A DNA stretch of 64,000 nt from an uncultured Candidatus Melainabacteria bacterium (GCA_949927415.1 CATLFB010000004.1:112039-176038), one strand, 5' to 3'; positions 1 to 8,709 are shown, counted from the first letter of the stretch. A program made the numbers and translations. The notes: generated by a model not told the origin, from the letters alone.

Positions 1-590
1 TCCTGAACAGAGTTTGGAGACTAATTTCGTCAAATGCGAAAAATATCACAATGGATTACAAACTTGAATTTCCACTGCGTAAAGATAACGACGATTTAGT
101 GAGAAATGTCCATATCGCAATCAAAGGAATTTCAAACGACATTTCAAACGATTTCCAATTCAATACGGTTATTTCAAAATACCGCGAACTGGTAAACGCA
201 ATCTACGATTGGCAGGGCAAGAAAGGCGAATTGGACAATGAAGACAAACAGGTCGTAAGCTTTGCAATTCTGTCTTTGATTAAATTGATTTCACCTGTTG
301 CTGTTCACCTCTCTGAAGAAGCCTGGTCGGAACTTGGCGGCAAAACTTCAATTCATGATGAAGAATGGCCAAAATGGGATGAAAACCTTGCAAAAGCAAG
401 TTCTATTACGCTTATTGTTCAGGTTAACGGCAAACTCAGAGACAAAATCGAGGCTGATGAGACTTTGAGCGATGATGAATTAAAAGCATTGGCGCTTGAA
501 AGTTCAAAAGTCAAAGAATTTACTGACGGAAAAACCATTGTCAAAACAATTGTTGTTCCGAAAAAACTTGTTAATATCGTTGTAAAATAA
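1..590 (+). CDS. leuS: Leucine--tRNA ligase, C-terminal part (5' end outside window)
   Basis: The reading frame is open from base 3, without a stop before the first Met at 51, so the gene enters from outside the window. The visible part is the anticodon-binding domain followed by the small C-terminal domain of bacterial LeuRS: the late motif VQVNGKLRDKI and the ending with VPKKLVNIVVK are typical. LeuRS charges tRNA-Leu in the cytoplasm. About 195 residues of a protein usually near 800-870 are present; the Rossmann catalytic core (HIGH, KMSKS) is not in the window. It ends at a TAA followed by a strong hairpin terminator. Confidence 0.93.
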   Translation, partial: LNRVWRLISSNAKNITMDYKLEFPLRKDNDDLVRNVHIAIKGISNDISNDFQFNTVISKYRELVNAIYDWQGKKGELDNEDKQVVSFAILSLIKLISPVAVHLSEEAWSELGGKTSIHDEEWPKWDENLAKASSITLIVQVNGKLRDKIEADETLSDDELKALALESSKVKEFTDGKTIVKTIVVPKKLVNIVVK

Positions 591-610
591 CCGGATAAAT
601 TCATATTAAT

Positions 611-643
611 AAAAAGGCGGAAAATCTAACTTTCCGCCTTTTT
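611..643. terminator. Bidirectional intrinsic terminator between leuS and the GNAT gene
   Basis: A 13-bp perfect inverted repeat, AAAAAGGCGGAAA and its complement, has a 7-nt loop. It is A-rich on one side and T-rich on the other, so it can end transcription of leuS (plus) and of the convergent GNAT gene (minus). Confidence 0.85.
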
Positions 644-665
644 ATATTAAAAATCTAAAATAAGA

Positions 666-1145
666 TTATCGAATCTTAAAGTTTTCTAAAAACATTACAG
701 AGCCCTGAGTCAGCATTGCCGGAATCGGGGTATTATTTTTAATAGCCTCGTCAATAAGCCTGTTTTCTTCCTTGGATGTCGTTGAAAACCCGAGTTTTCT
801 ATAGAACTTGTGAGGTGCCTTGCCCGGGTTTTCAGCATTGTATGCAACAAGATGAATTCTGCCGTTACACTCGTTTCTGAAGCTTAATTTTTGCGCAAAT
901 TTAATAAGTTCTGTGCCGATTCCTTTACACCTTGCAAAAGGCGCAACTTCCAACAGCCTTATATACAAAGATTTGTAAAGCAATGAGTTGTTACCTGAAC
1001 CGGCGCCGTAAAAATCAAACGCCGAAGCTTTCATAATACCCAGCATCTTACCTGATTGAACCGAAAACATCCGGTAAGTATCTTTTCCTGCTTTATATAT
1101 CAAATGGTCGGGGATTTTTTGAGGTTTTAGAGGTGCCACTAGCAT
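666..1145 (-). CDS. GNAT-family N-acetyltransferase
   Basis: A 159-residue protein with the GNAT acetyl-CoA pyrophosphate loop (ARCKGIGTELI, residues about 75-85) after a beta strand (LYIRLLEVAP), and the late motif FYRKLGF near residue 120. It would transfer an acetyl group from acetyl-CoA to an unknown amine. It stands alone, convergent with leuS and divergent from murC. The start has a weak AGGA ribosome site about 10 nt upstream. The substrate cannot be read from the sequence. Confidence 0.75.
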   Translation of the reverse strand: MLVAPLKPQKIPDHLIYKAGKDTYRMFSVQSGKMLGIMKASAFDFYGAGSGNNSLLYKSLYIRLLEVAPFARCKGIGTELIKFAQKLSFRNECNGRIHLVAYNAENPGKAPHKFYRKLGFSTTSKEENRLIDEAIKNNTPIPAMLTQGSVMFLENFKIR

Positions 1146-1301
1146 ATTTATTAAAATTCCTTTTGCAATACAAAAACTTGTGAATATTTTTATTTGCGCC
1201 GCTAAATATAATTTTACAAAAGGTTAAAATTCGCGCACGCAAAATATTTATGTAATATAATTATAGAAGTAAAGATAGTTTGACAGAATAGGGATAGAGC
1301 T

Positions 1302-2678
1302 TTGAACAAGAAATATCATTTTATAGCAATAGGCGGAATCGGAATGAGCGGGCTTGCAAAATACTTGCTTGAAAACGGCTGTGAAGTTTCAGGTTCCGAC
1401 ATCAAGGATAGCAAATACGTTGACAAATTAAGAAAATTAGGCGCAAATGTTTTCATCGGTCACAAAGAAGAAAATCTTCCGGAAGATTGCGTTGTTGTTG
1501 CAAGTACCGCAATCAAAGAAGACAACCCCGAATTGAAAAAAGCAAAACGCCTCGGGCTTCCAATCTATCACCGCTCGGATTTGCTTGCTGAAATCTCAAA
1601 ACAAGACAAATTTTTCATTGGTTATTCCGGAACCCACGGCAAAACAACAACAAGCGGTCTTGCCTCATACGTTCTGGATTTGGCAGGGTACAAGCCTTCA
1701 TTTGTTGTCGGCGGAATCATCCCGGAACTTGGCGTAAACTCTCAATCAACTAAAGAAAAATATTTTGTCGCAGAACTCGACGAAAGCGACGGCACAATCG
1801 TCAAATATGCTCCGAATATCTGCGTAATCAACAACCTTGAACCTGACCATCTTGATTTTTACAAGGATGGAATGAAATCTCTGCTTGAAACATTTGAAAA
1901 ATTCATTTCAAACATAAAAGAAGAGTCGATCGTTCTAATCAACAACGATTGCGAAGTTTTAAAACAGCTTCATGCGCATAAAGTTATGACTTTCGGCCTC
2001 AATGAAGCGGATTACACAGCGAAAAACATCGTCTTTAATCAGGATTGCACAACTTTTGACATCTATTTTAAAGGCACAATTTTAACCTCGCTTTCAATAA
2101 TCCTCAAAGGCCGCCACAACGTTTATAATGCGCTGTCAGTTGTTGCCAGCCTTCATCAGGCAGGAATCGACATTGCGCAAGTAAAAAAACATTTCGCGAC
2201 TTTTTCCGGAATGGGAAGACGCTTCCAAAAAGTCGGAGAATTCGACGGAATCACGATTTATGACGATTACGCACACCATCCGACAGAAATCAAGGCAACT
2301 TTATCATGTGCCGAAAGCTTCAAAAACAAACGCGTAATCGCAGTTTTCCAGCCGCACAGATATTCAAGGCTAAAAAACCTCTGGGATGACTTTTTGAATT
2401 CATTCGAAGGAGTGGACAAAGTCATCGTAACCGATGTTTACGCCGCCTCCGAAGACCCGATTGAAGGCGTCAGCGGCCAGGCGTTTGCCAAAGAATTGTC
2501 CGAAAAAATTCCGACTCCCTGCGTTCATATCAGCGGAGATATGAAAAACGTCGCAAAAGAACTTTTCCCGACCCTTGAAAACGGAGATGTCGTAATCGGG
2601 CTTGGCGCAGGAACAATCACGGCTCTTGGAAAAGAACTTATGGCATTGAACGAGGGGCTTGTTAATGCTGCAAAGTGA
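1302..2678 (+). CDS. murC: UDP-N-acetylmuramate--L-alanine ligase
   Basis: A 458-residue Mur ligase that adds L-Ala to UDP-MurNAc in the cytoplasm, using ATP. The N-terminal nucleotide-fold motif GIGGIGMSGLA, the ATP loop GTHGKTTTSG (near residue 110), the central ExDExD region and the late DDYAHHPTEI and HRYSR motifs are all intact. The start is TTG at 1302; no ATG precedes the GIGGIG motif. A TATAAT box lies at 1256-1261 upstream. It is the first gene of a murC-murB-ddl-ftsQ run resembling the cell division and wall (dcw) cluster, and its end overlaps murB by 14 bp. Confidence 0.96.
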   Translation: MNKKYHFIAIGGIGMSGLAKYLLENGCEVSGSDIKDSKYVDKLRKLGANVFIGHKEENLPEDCVVVASTAIKEDNPELKKAKRLGLPIYHRSDLLAEISKQDKFFIGYSGTHGKTTTSGLASYVLDLAGYKPSFVVGGIIPELGVNSQSTKEKYFVAELDESDGTIVKYAPNICVINNLEPDHLDFYKDGMKSLLETFEKFISNIKEESIVLINNDCEVLKQLHAHKVMTFGLNEADYTAKNIVFNQDCTTFDIYFKGTILTSLSIILKGRHNVYNALSVVASLHQAGIDIAQVKKHFATFSGMGRRFQKVGEFDGITIYDDYAHHPTEIKATLSCAESFKNKRVIAVFQPHRYSRLKNLWDDFLNSFEGVDKVIVTDVYAASEDPIEGVSGQAFAKELSEKIPTPCVHISGDMKNVAKELFPTLENGDVVIGLGAGTITALGKELMALNEGLVNAAK

Positions 2679-3564
2679 AGAAAATTTTGACATCAAAAAT
2701 TTGACGTCCTTCAAAATCGGCGGGACAATTGCAAGAATGTATTTTCCCGAATCAATAGAAGAATTCGAAGAAATCATAAAGGCCGAGCCAAATGCCTTTG
2801 TTGCGGGGAATTTTTCAAATATTCTTGTATCTTCAGACGGCGTCGAAAGTGCTGTTATTTGCACGAAAAAATTGGACAAAATAAGCGTTGAAGGCACAAC
2901 CCTCAGGGCAGGCGCCGGCGTTCGCGGAACGAAGTTATCGAAAATTGCGGCAGAACAGGGTTTGAGCGGACTTGAATTTATGATAGCATTTCCCGGCTCT
3001 GTCGGCGGCGAGGTGTTTATGAATGCCGGAGCGCACGGACAAACGGTTTCTGACACCTTCAAATCCGCTAAAATATATTGCCCCGAAAAAGGACTTCTGA
3101 CTTTCTCAAAATCAGATATGGAATTCGCCTACAGAACCTCAATCTGCCAGGAAAGCAATTATACGGTTCTTGAAGCTGAATTCCTGCTTAATAAATCCGA
3201 ACAGGAAAAAATTCAGCAAAGAATGGATGAAAATCTGGCTTTCAGAAAAGACAAACAGCCGTCTTTGACACTACCAAACTGCGGCAGCATTTTTAAGAAT
3301 CCCGATGGTGATTCGGCAGGCCGATTGCTGGATGCGACAGGTGTTAAAGGGAAAATTTCGGGAGGAGTGAAGGTTTGGGAAAATCACGCAAATTTCATCG
3401 TAAACCATAATGCCGGCTCATCGCTTGATGTCTTGCGGCTTATGGCAGAAATGTACGATAATGTAAAAAAAGAGTTTAATATAGAATTGATGCCGGAGAT
3501 AAGATATCTCGGCGGGAAAAACAAAGAAGAGGTTGAAATATGCAAAAAGTTAAAAATGATATAA
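2665..3564 (+). CDS. murB: UDP-N-acetylenolpyruvoylglucosamine reductase
   Basis: A 299-residue FAD enzyme reducing UDP-GlcNAc-enolpyruvate to UDP-MurNAc with NADPH. Seen motifs: the start region TSFKIGG, the FAD-binding stretch AGNFSNILVSSDG, the FPGSVGGEVFMNAGAHG block and the catalytic-serine region CGSIFKNP. A TTG two codons earlier (2659) is possible, but GAGGGGC at 2652-2657 is correctly spaced for the ATG at 2665. It overlaps both murC and ddl, which implies translational coupling. Confidence 0.95.
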   Translation: MLQSEENFDIKNLTSFKIGGTIARMYFPESIEEFEEIIKAEPNAFVAGNFSNILVSSDGVESAVICTKKLDKISVEGTTLRAGAGVRGTKLSKIAAEQGLSGLEFMIAFPGSVGGEVFMNAGAHGQTVSDTFKSAKIYCPEKGLLTFSKSDMEFAYRTSICQESNYTVLEAEFLLNKSEQEKIQQRMDENLAFRKDKQPSLTLPNCGSIFKNPDGDSAGRLLDATGVKGKISGGVKVWENHANFIVNHNAGSSLDVLRLMAEMYDNVKKEFNIELMPEIRYLGGKNKEEVEICKKLKMI

Positions 3565-4514
3565 CGGCAAAAGTGAAAAAAGATTCAAAAATCGCCGTGC
3601 TTTGCGGCGGAATGTCTTCTGAAAAAGAAGTTTCCATGCGCTCCGGCAAAGGCTGCTTTGATGCGCTCAAAAGATTGGGGTATGAAAATGCTGAACTCGT
3701 TGTTGTCGACAAAGATATTGCTCTGAAACTTAAAGCAGGTCATTTTGATTACGCATTCAACGCGCTCCATGGCAAATACGGCGAAGATGGCTGCATCCAG
3801 GGAATATTGGAAATTCTACAAATCCCATACACCGGATGCGGCGTTATGTCGAGTTCTTTGTGCATGAACAAAGAATTCACAAAAAGAATTCTTTCAACAA
3901 ACCCTGATATCATAATGGCAAAATCAGCTTTTGTGAGAAAAGGCGACGATTTGTTTGCAAAAACAAAGGATTTGACTTATCCGCTTTTTGTAAAACCTGT
4001 TTGCGAAGGCTCAAGCTTCGGAATGACAAAGGTTGATAGAGTGGAAGATCTTAAGGCGGCTTACGAAACCGCACTGAAATACAACAATGATGTCTTGATA
4101 GAAGAATTCATCGACGGATTTTTCGTAACAGTCGGGGTTTTAGAAGATTCTGACGCCAACGGAGCACGAAATTTCGCAACAGAAATTCTCGAAATCCGAC
4201 CCAAAACAGAATGGTATGATTTTGAGGCAAAATATACAAGCGGAATGTCAGAATTTATTTGTCCTGCGAATTTGTCTGATGATGTTACCCAAAATGTTAA
4301 GGACATCGCGGTTAAGGCTTTTGAAACAGCAGGCTGCCGAGGCGTTTCAAGAATTGATTTTATGATGAAAGATGATGTTCCGTATCTTCTTGAAATCAAC
4401 ACAAGCCCTGGAATGACTGCAACAAGCGACCTTCCGGCGCAGGCAAAAGCGATGAACATATCTTATGATGAATTGGTTCAGATTATTTTAAACAGTGCAG
4501 ATACAAACAAATAA
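3540..4514 (+). CDS. ddl: D-alanine--D-alanine ligase
   Basis: A 324-residue ATP-grasp enzyme joining two D-Ala for the peptidoglycan stem. Motifs include LCGGMSSEKEVSMRSG, NALHGKYGEDGCIQG, FVKPVCEGSSFGMTKV and the late EINTSPGMT. The ATG lies inside the end of murB and follows a GAGG site. The residue after the EGSS loop is F (SSFGM), so the phenolic Tyr of VanA/Ddl-type active sites is replaced by Phe. In the family Tyr favours D-Ala-D-Ala and Phe is found in some D-Ala-D-Lac-forming ligases, so D-Lac specificity is an open possibility that the sequence alone does not settle. Confidence 0.93.
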   Translation: MQKVKNDITAKVKKDSKIAVLCGGMSSEKEVSMRSGKGCFDALKRLGYENAELVVVDKDIALKLKAGHFDYAFNALHGKYGEDGCIQGILEILQIPYTGCGVMSSSLCMNKEFTKRILSTNPDIIMAKSAFVRKGDDLFAKTKDLTYPLFVKPVCEGSSFGMTKVDRVEDLKAAYETALKYNNDVLIEEFIDGFFVTVGVLEDSDANGARNFATEILEIRPKTEWYDFEAKYTSGMSEFICPANLSDDVTQNVKDIAVKAFETAGCRGVSRIDFMMKDDVPYLLEINTSPGMTATSDLPAQAKAMNISYDELVQIILNSADTNK

Positions 4515-4516
4515 AA

Positions 4517-5395
4517 ATGCGGGAATTGATGGACGAAAAACACTTTGAGACAAAAGAACAGGCAATAGATGACGGCAAACGCATTGCAAAAAAGATGCAG
4601 AGGAGCCGCCAGATACGAAAAGGCAGAAGAAGAAAAAATGCCGCACGAACTTTTTTGTGCCTTTTGATGAACATTCTTTTAATTCTTGCGCTTGTTTACT
4701 TGACCCGCATTCCGCAGTGGTATATTGACAAAAGCGCATTCTTGACATCAAACAGCGGCACTTTGGAAATTTTAAACAACAACATTGTGTCAACAAAAAA
4801 AATTCTTGCGGCACTCAAAACCGAAGAAGTTCCCGAAGTTCCGATTTATATGGCAAAAACCGACAAACTTAAGGCAAAACTTATGCAGTTTCCGCCGGTA
4901 GAAGAAGTTTACATCAGACGCTATGCGTTTCCGGCGCGTTTGCAGATTATTTTAAGAGAAAGCGAGCCTTATATAACGATTTCGCCGGATGCAAAAGTAC
5001 AGCCGATTGCATTTTTTACACGAACAGGCAAGCTTATCGGGCGCGAATATCTTCCGCTGAAACCGGAATTCAAAACGCTTCTTGTCCTCTCTTACGGAAA
5101 CAAGGGCGATGATTACACAAAGTGGGATTTGAAAAAGCTTCAAAAACTTGAAAAAATCGCAAAATATATCGAAGTGTATTCAAATGAACAGGTTGAATAC
5201 ATTGACCTGCGCAATCCTGACGATGCGTTTGTGAAAATCAAATCGGTTAACATCAGACTTGGCAGGATTGATGAACATGTGGGAGACAGAATTGAGAGAA
5301 TCCCTTCAATTTTACCTAAAGTCCGCCTTATGGACACAAAAATAGAATATCTGGATTTACGCTGGCAGGATCCCGTTTTAAAACTTGATAAGTAG
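4517..5395 (+). CDS. ftsQ: Cell division protein FtsQ/DivIB-like (POTRA domain)
   Basis: A 292-residue bitopic membrane protein: a basic cytoplasmic N-terminus with an RKGRRRKN stretch, one membrane helix near residues 46-65 (LCLLMNILLILALVYL), then a periplasmic POTRA-like domain (PPVEEVYIRRYAFPARLQIILRE) and a beta domain. FtsQ links the septal peptidoglycan machinery at the division site. The assignment rests on this architecture and on its place after murC-murB-ddl. The alternative ATG at 4529 has a better GGGA site. The gene overlaps nothing upstream (2 nt gap), so it is in the same operon. Confidence 0.85.
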   Translation: MRELMDEKHFETKEQAIDDGKRIAKKMQRSRQIRKGRRRKNAARTFLCLLMNILLILALVYLTRIPQWYIDKSAFLTSNSGTLEILNNNIVSTKKILAALKTEEVPEVPIYMAKTDKLKAKLMQFPPVEEVYIRRYAFPARLQIILRESEPYITISPDAKVQPIAFFTRTGKLIGREYLPLKPEFKTLLVLSYGNKGDDYTKWDLKKLQKLEKIAKYIEVYSNEQVEYIDLRNPDDAFVKIKSVNIRLGRIDEHVGDRIERIPSILPKVRLMDTKIEYLDLRWQDPVLKLDK

Positions 5396-5405
5396 GAGAA
5401 ATATA

Positions 5406-6812
5406 ATGAAAATAGCAGTTGCGCAAATAAAATTAAAAACCGGTGATTTTAAATTCAATTACGAAAACATAATGAAATATGCACAAAAATCTGATGCGGA
5501 TTTGACTATATTTCCGCGTGCTGATTTAGAATCGCTCGGCGGAAAAGACCTGATTTACGATGAGGATTGCGTTCAAAAAGAAGTCGAAATGTATGAAACA
5601 ATTGCCGCTAATTCAGATGGCAAAACTCTTCTAATCGGCGACATTTTGATAAAAGACGGAGAGGCTGAAGAAGTTGAATTCTTTGAATTTGCGAATAAAA
5701 AAGTTTATGTTTCAGACAGCTTTGTTCAAGATGTAGACTGCGACATTTACATACTTTCGCACAACAAATACTTCGCAATGAACGTTTATGAAGAATTTGT
5801 AGAAAGTATTGACACAAAAACTGATTTTATTTTCGTGAATTCAATCGGAATGGCAGACGAAAATATTTTTGCCGGCGCAAGTTTTGCGAAAAATTGCAAG
5901 AATGAACCGGTTTTGCAAATGTCTGTCTGCGAAGAAAATCTTGCAGACGTTGATTTTGAAACTGCGGTAGATTTTGCGCCGGAAATTATGGAAGAGGCCG
6001 TATTTAAGGTAACAACATTTGCATTAAGGGAATATTGCGAAAACACAGGCTTTAAAAAAGTAATCCTCGGTCTTTCAGGCGGAATTGACAGCGCATTGAC
6101 AGCGGCCTTAGCCGTTGAGGCTTTGGGAAGAGAAAATGTTTTCGGTGTTCTTATGCCAAGCATGTTTTCGTCTGAAGGCAGCGTGAACGATTCTTTAAAA
6201 CTTGCGCAAAACCTTGGTATCAAGACCGCAAAACACACAATAACCCCACTTTTTGACAATTTTATGGAAAAAGTTGCACATGAAAGACTTCATGATTTGG
6301 CGGAAGAAAACCTGCAAGCAAGGCTTCGCGGACTTATTCTGATGTTTTTCTCAAACCGCGACAATTACCTTCTGCTTTCAACCGGCAACAAATCAGAAGC
6401 TGCTATGGGCTACGGAACGCTTTACGGAGATTTGGCGGGCGGATACAACCTTATTTGCGATTTGACCAAAACAAATGTTTATAAACTCTCAAATTACATA
6501 AACAGAAACGGTGAAATCATTCCGCAGGAAATTATAGAAAAAGCCCCCTCCGCAGAACTCAGGCCAAACCAGAAAGATCAGGACAGCCTGCCAGAATACG
6601 CGGTTCTTGACGATATTATCGAAATGTATGTTGAAAAACTTTGTCCAAAAGAAGAAATTTATGCAAAATATGACAAACAGCTTGTTGATGAAACTGTCCG
6701 AAAAATTTACCGCGCTCAATTCAAACGCAAACAATGCTGTCTTGGCGTAAGATTAACCGAACGCTCATTTTTAAACGGTGCGTCGTATCCGATTGTACAA
6801 AAATGCTTCTAG
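5406..6812 (+). CDS. nadE: NAD+ synthetase with degenerate glutaminase domain
   Basis: A 468-residue protein. The C-terminal half is a complete NAD synthetase: the P-loop LGLSGGIDSALTAALA and the STGNKSEAAMGYGTLYGDLAGGYN block, making NAD from deamido-NAD, ATP and ammonia. The N-terminal half is nitrilase-like (IAVAQIKLKTGDFKFN) but about 60 residues shorter than in usual glutamine-dependent NadE. The catalytic Glu position reads FPRAD instead of FPEL, and the region aligning with ICEDLW reads MNVYEEF with no Cys. The domain therefore looks inactive and the enzyme ammonia-dependent. The ATG at 5406 follows a TAGGAG site; an upstream TTG at 5385 lies inside ftsQ. Confidence 0.9.
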   Translation: MKIAVAQIKLKTGDFKFNYENIMKYAQKSDADLTIFPRADLESLGGKDLIYDEDCVQKEVEMYETIAANSDGKTLLIGDILIKDGEAEEVEFFEFANKKVYVSDSFVQDVDCDIYILSHNKYFAMNVYEEFVESIDTKTDFIFVNSIGMADENIFAGASFAKNCKNEPVLQMSVCEENLADVDFETAVDFAPEIMEEAVFKVTTFALREYCENTGFKKVILGLSGGIDSALTAALAVEALGRENVFGVLMPSMFSSEGSVNDSLKLAQNLGIKTAKHTITPLFDNFMEKVAHERLHDLAEENLQARLRGLILMFFSNRDNYLLLSTGNKSEAAMGYGTLYGDLAGGYNLICDLTKTNVYKLSNYINRNGEIIPQEIIEKAPSAELRPNQKDQDSLPEYAVLDDIIEMYVEKLCPKEEIYAKYDKQLVDETVRKIYRAQFKRKQCCLGVRLTERSFLNGASYPIVQKCF

Positions 6813-6895
6813 GTAAAAATGCAATTTTGAAAATGTTTTAAGCTAATGTTTTTAAAGTATTTACTTTTTTTGAAAAAAGTATTAAACTGTTTTAC

Positions 6896-7678
6896 ATGGA
6901 ATTGACAGTATTAGTAGACAACAACACACAAAAAGATTATGATTTGCTTGGAGAATTCGGGCTTTCGATATTGATTGAAGATGAATATCGCAAAATACTT
7001 TTTGACTGCGGTTACAGCAATGTTTTTATAAAAAATGCGTATCATATGAATATAGATTTGGCCGATGTAACCGACATCGTGCTTTCGCACAGCCACAACG
7101 ACCATACGGGCGGCTTTCTATGGTTGCAAAACCTTTATAAAAAACTTCTTAAAGTCGGATTCGTAATCAATAACAAAAGAGTTGTTGCGCATCCTTATAT
7201 ATTTAAACCGCACCTGGATGAAAATTTCGCAAACATCGGATTTCCGGGCGATGAAAATTCCATAAGCGACTTTTTTGAACTAACCTATACAAAAGAGCCT
7301 TTCAAAATTACGGAAAACCTGATTTATCTGGGCGAATTCCCGGCTTCAGACAGCAGTGAAGACCCTGATGAATCGGCATTGGTTTATACATCTAAAAAAG
7401 GCTTGATAATAATTTCAGGCTGTGCCCATGCGGGCTTGGCGAATATTGTCGAGTATGCCAAAAAAGTTACGAACCAGAGCAAAATTTATGCGATAATCGG
7501 CGGCGTGCACCTGCTTCAAAAATCCGACACGGATATTAAAAAACTCGGGATTTACCTCCAGAGACAGGGCGTTCAGATGATTTACCCCTGCCACTGCTGC
7601 GATTTGAGAGCGAAAATTATCCTGTCAAAATATTTGACTGTAAAAGAAGCTTATTCAGGTTTTAAGTTGTCGGTGTAG
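6896..7678 (+). CDS. MBL-fold metallo-hydrolase (dihydropteroate synthase-like subfamily)
   Basis: A 260-residue metallo-beta-lactamase-fold protein. Metal ligands are visible in LSHSHNDHTGG (near residue 63), SGCAHAGLANIV (near 176) and GGVHLL/PCHCCD toward the end. The spacing matches the MBL subgroup that includes archaeal-type 7,8-dihydropterin-6-methyl-4-aminobenzene-phosphate synthase homologues, widespread in anaerobes; the substrate in this organism is unknown. There is no convincing ribosome site before the ATG. It is followed within 3 bp by the convergent prepilin pseudogene. Confidence 0.8.
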   Translation: MELTVLVDNNTQKDYDLLGEFGLSILIEDEYRKILFDCGYSNVFIKNAYHMNIDLADVTDIVLSHSHNDHTGGFLWLQNLYKKLLKVGFVINNKRVVAHPYIFKPHLDENFANIGFPGDENSISDFFELTYTKEPFKITENLIYLGEFPASDSSEDPDESALVYTSKKGLIIISGCAHAGLANIVEYAKKVTNQSKIYAIIGGVHLLQKSDTDIKKLGIYLQRQGVQMIYPCHCCDLRAKIILSKYLTVKEAYSGFKLSV

Positions 7679-7680
7679 AT

Positions 7681-8397
7681 TTATTTTGGAAGATTTTTAA
7701 AATAATCTTTATCCGTAAGCGCGTTATATGTACATCCTGCTCCGTTACGATTGTAGGTTGATGTTTTTGAACAATATTCGTTCGTCTTGCCGTAATATGG
7801 CGTGTTCGGTGCACCCATCGGAAGCAGGACGCCTTTATCATTTATCTGAAACATGAACAAATCCTGCCCTAACCTATTTGGATTCTTGTTGTAACCGTTA
7901 ACATCCACAGATATATACAAAGCCGTAGTATAATTTTCAAGCAAAACCAGACTTCCATCATTAAGTACAAATTGGCCGTCGTCAAACAGGCTGATATATA
8001 TATCACTTTTTCCGTTATAAGTTTTGTATTTTCTTACCTTGGCTGCATCTCCTAAAAAACCTCCTCCTTGTGTGTTTGGAATGCAGGCGCTGTTTCTGTC
8101 TTTATTTCCAAATCCGCAGTCTTCAATTACTTGAAGATATTTCATTAAAAGCGGTTTTAATTCATGCATTCCAAGTTCTCCCGCTTTAATTCGTTCTCCG
8201 CTCTGAGCCTGATACATATCTAAAGCCTGTCCAATCACAGAATAACTGCGTTTTAATCCGGCTTCAAGCTACTTGTTTCTGCTGTTATTTATAACGGCAG
8301 GTAAAGTCATAGCGGCAACTATTCCGATTACGCCTAATGTAATCAAAACTTCAGCCAGAGTAAATGCTAACTTCGAATTAATAAAAATATTTTTCAT
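7681..8397 (-). pseudogene. Prepilin-like protein interrupted by one in-frame TAG
   Basis: From an ATG at 8395-8397 with a strong GGAGG site (complement of 8402-8407), the frame encodes a short leader and the prepilin helix FTLAEVLITLGVIGIVAAMT. It then hits TAG at 8269-8271 after the residues NNSRNK. The same frame stays open to 7681, giving the expected globular domain with paired Cys, DGSL and a typical end (YFKNLPK). Homologous genes here have a charged or Gln-like residue at that place, so one CAG-to-TAG change explains it. Several neighbouring genes end in TAG, so the codon is a normal stop. Without the stop it would be about 238 residues. Confidence 0.8.
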
Positions 8398-8413
8398 AAA
8401 AACCTCCGGATTT

Positions 8414-8419
8414 ATTATA
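8414..8419 (-). promoter_or_regulatory. -10 box TATAAT of the prepilin pseudogene
   Basis: A perfect TATAAT on the minus strand lies 6 bp before the GGAGG ribosome site. The -35 region would fall in the palindrome at 8428-8444, which would let the bound regulator block it (inference). Confidence 0.5.
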
Positions 8420-8427
8420 CCCGAATT

Positions 8428-8477
8428 ACGTACTAACAGTACGTATATTTAACAAAAATTACGTATAGACTGTACGT
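8428..8477. promoter_or_regulatory. Two palindromic operator-like sites between prepilin gene and XRE gene
   Basis: Site 1 (8428-8444) is ACGTAC-5 nt-GTACGT. Site 2 (8461-8477) is ACGTAT-5 nt-GTACGT. The centres are 33 bp apart, about three helical turns. Site 1 sits over the -35 region of the prepilin gene and site 2 ends exactly at the ATG of the XRE gene. This is the layout expected for a regulator controlling both itself and the divergent gene. Confidence 0.65.
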
Positions 8478-8702
8478 ATGAACAATGATTTCTATCAAAA
8501 ATTAGGCAGGAATATCAAGGCACGCCGCAAAGAACTCGGACTTACCCAGCAGCAGCTTGCCGATAAAATGGATATTTCTCTAAATTTTATGGGGAAAATA
8601 GAAGTCGCGTTTTCAAAACCCTCGCTTGATACGTTGATTGAATTTGCCAAAAATCTTGATACAACAGTAAGCGATTTGACGCGTTTTGATAACGAAAATT
8701 AA
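8478..8702 (+). CDS. XRE-family transcriptional regulator (single HTH domain)
   Basis: A 74-residue protein made almost wholly of a Cro/C1-type helix-turn-helix (residues about 8-62; LGLTQQQLADKMDISLNFMGKIE is the HTH, and SKPSLDTLIEFAKNLD the following helices). There is no ribosome site: the operator half-site directly abuts the ATG, and a TAGACT hexamer lies 6 nt upstream, so the mRNA may be leaderless. It faces the interrupted prepilin gene, which it probably represses along with itself (inference). Confidence 0.85.
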   Translation: MNNDFYQKLGRNIKARRKELGLTQQQLADKMDISLNFMGKIEVAFSKPSLDTLIEFAKNLDTTVSDLTRFDNEN

Positions 8703-8709
8703 CAATCGC

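Noticed and set aside
2400..3062. A 220-codon frame on the minus strand
   Set aside because: It lies antisense to murC and murB, has no ribosome site and its product has the Cys/Pro/Ser bias of an antisense frame.
8269..8271. Recoding of TAG as Gln in this genome
   Set aside because: ftsQ, nadE, the MBL gene, the prepilin gene at 47224 and the 42-residue peptide all end in TAG with the expected C-termini.
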